Below are positions 14,476-14,573 of a DNA stretch of 14,573 nucleotides, piece after piece. Under the pieces are notes generated by a model, which did not search any database, had not been told where the DNA came from, and saw only the letters and a list, made by a program, of their open reading frames with translations. The first letter of the stretch is position 1. Each line of letters starts with the position of its first letter. This stretch comes from Leptolyngbya sp. SIO4C5 (lineage in GTDB: Bacteria > Cyanobacteriota > Cyanobacteriia > Phormidesmidales > Phormidesmidaceae). The position numbers were made by a program, and so were the translations under genes. Where the stretch lies: assembly GCA_010671965.1 (NCBI GenBank), contig JAAHIC010000033.1, forward strand, positions 1-14,573, read 5' to 3'.

Positions 14476-14573
14476 CTAGAAACCAGGCAGATCACCATCC
14501 TCTGTAGAGAGAGTTTGACTGAAATCCTGCAGAATCTCTTTACCCACCGCTTCATAATCTTGCCAGCCCAGCT
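14476..14573 (-). CDS. C-terminal end of a protein, cut by the window edge
   Basis: Only the last 31 codons are visible, ending in TAG at 14476-14478. The residues LGWQDYEAVGKEILQDFSQT are followed by an acidic tail STEDGDLPGF. The frame runs open to the window edge, and the composition (helical, charged, closing with an acidic tail) looks like real protein. I do not recognise the family. It lies 99 bases upstream of ppx on the same strand and may be co-transcribed with it. The rest of the gene lies beyond the window. Confidence 0.6.
   Translation of the reverse strand, partial: LGWQDYEAVGKEILQDFSQTLSTEDGDLPGF

Noticed and set aside
2530..14573. More than twenty copies of GCGATCGC as a possible dispersed mobile repeat
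   Set aside because: These are HIP1 octamers scattered inside and between genes, a known general trait of many cyanobacterial genomes. They are useful for taxonomy but are not an array or an element.
1..14573. CRISPR array, tRNA or rRNA genes, toxin-antitoxin or defence system
   Set aside because: I found no regularly spaced long repeats, no tRNA-like cloverleaf and no recognisable defence genes. The caspase-fold protein lacks its catalytic dyad and has a Tat signal, which argues against a caspase-type abortive-infection effector.

Overview
The window looks like chromosomal DNA of a phycobilisome-containing cyanobacterium. Two independent signs point there. It carries two phycobiliprotein chromophore lyase genes of different families. 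The octamer GCGATCGC (the cyanobacterial HIP1 site) also occurs more than twenty times between about 2.5 kb and the right end. I cannot name a genus.

Layout from left to right. Positions 1-2200 are an accessory-looking zone without any HIP1 octamer. It holds an AT-rich small gene with a TPR-like end (minus strand), a complete IS630-family insertion sequence whose transposase is split by a frameshift at a run of seven A's, and a secreted PEP-CTERM / choice-of-anchor K type surface protein (plus strand). Positions 2239-4733 are a minus-strand pair: an exported protein with two SPOR-like modules, followed two bases later by the bifunctional NAD(P)H-hydrate repair enzyme. Divergent from it is mnmA (tRNA 2-thiolation). 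Next on the plus strand come sat (ATP sulfurylase) and, 18 bases behind it, a Tat-exported caspase-fold protein in which both catalytic residues appear to be replaced. That gene interlocks its stop codon with the convergent gene for a lipoprotein of the PQQ-dependent sugar / sorbosone dehydrogenase family.

Positions 10980-11408 look like empty spacer but hold a 49-codon membrane-protein gene with a strong ribosome binding site (11096-11245, minus strand). Just upstream of it is a dense cluster of palindromic operator-like sequence (11273-11323). After this come a divergent pair of bilin lyase genes (CpcS/CpeS superfamily on minus, CpcT/CpeT family on plus, 118 bases between them), ppx (Ppx/GppA phosphatase) on minus, and the last 31 codons of a further minus-strand gene cut by the window edge.

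Most genes are housekeeping or photosynthesis-related and need not work together. The likely co-transcribed sets are SPOR protein with nnr, and sat with the caspase-like protein. The two lyases probably act in the same process, attaching bilins to phycobiliproteins. The parts most worth a second look are the caspase-fold protein without its catalytic dyad and the hidden small membrane protein with its palindromic control region. I found no CRISPR array, tRNA or rRNA gene.
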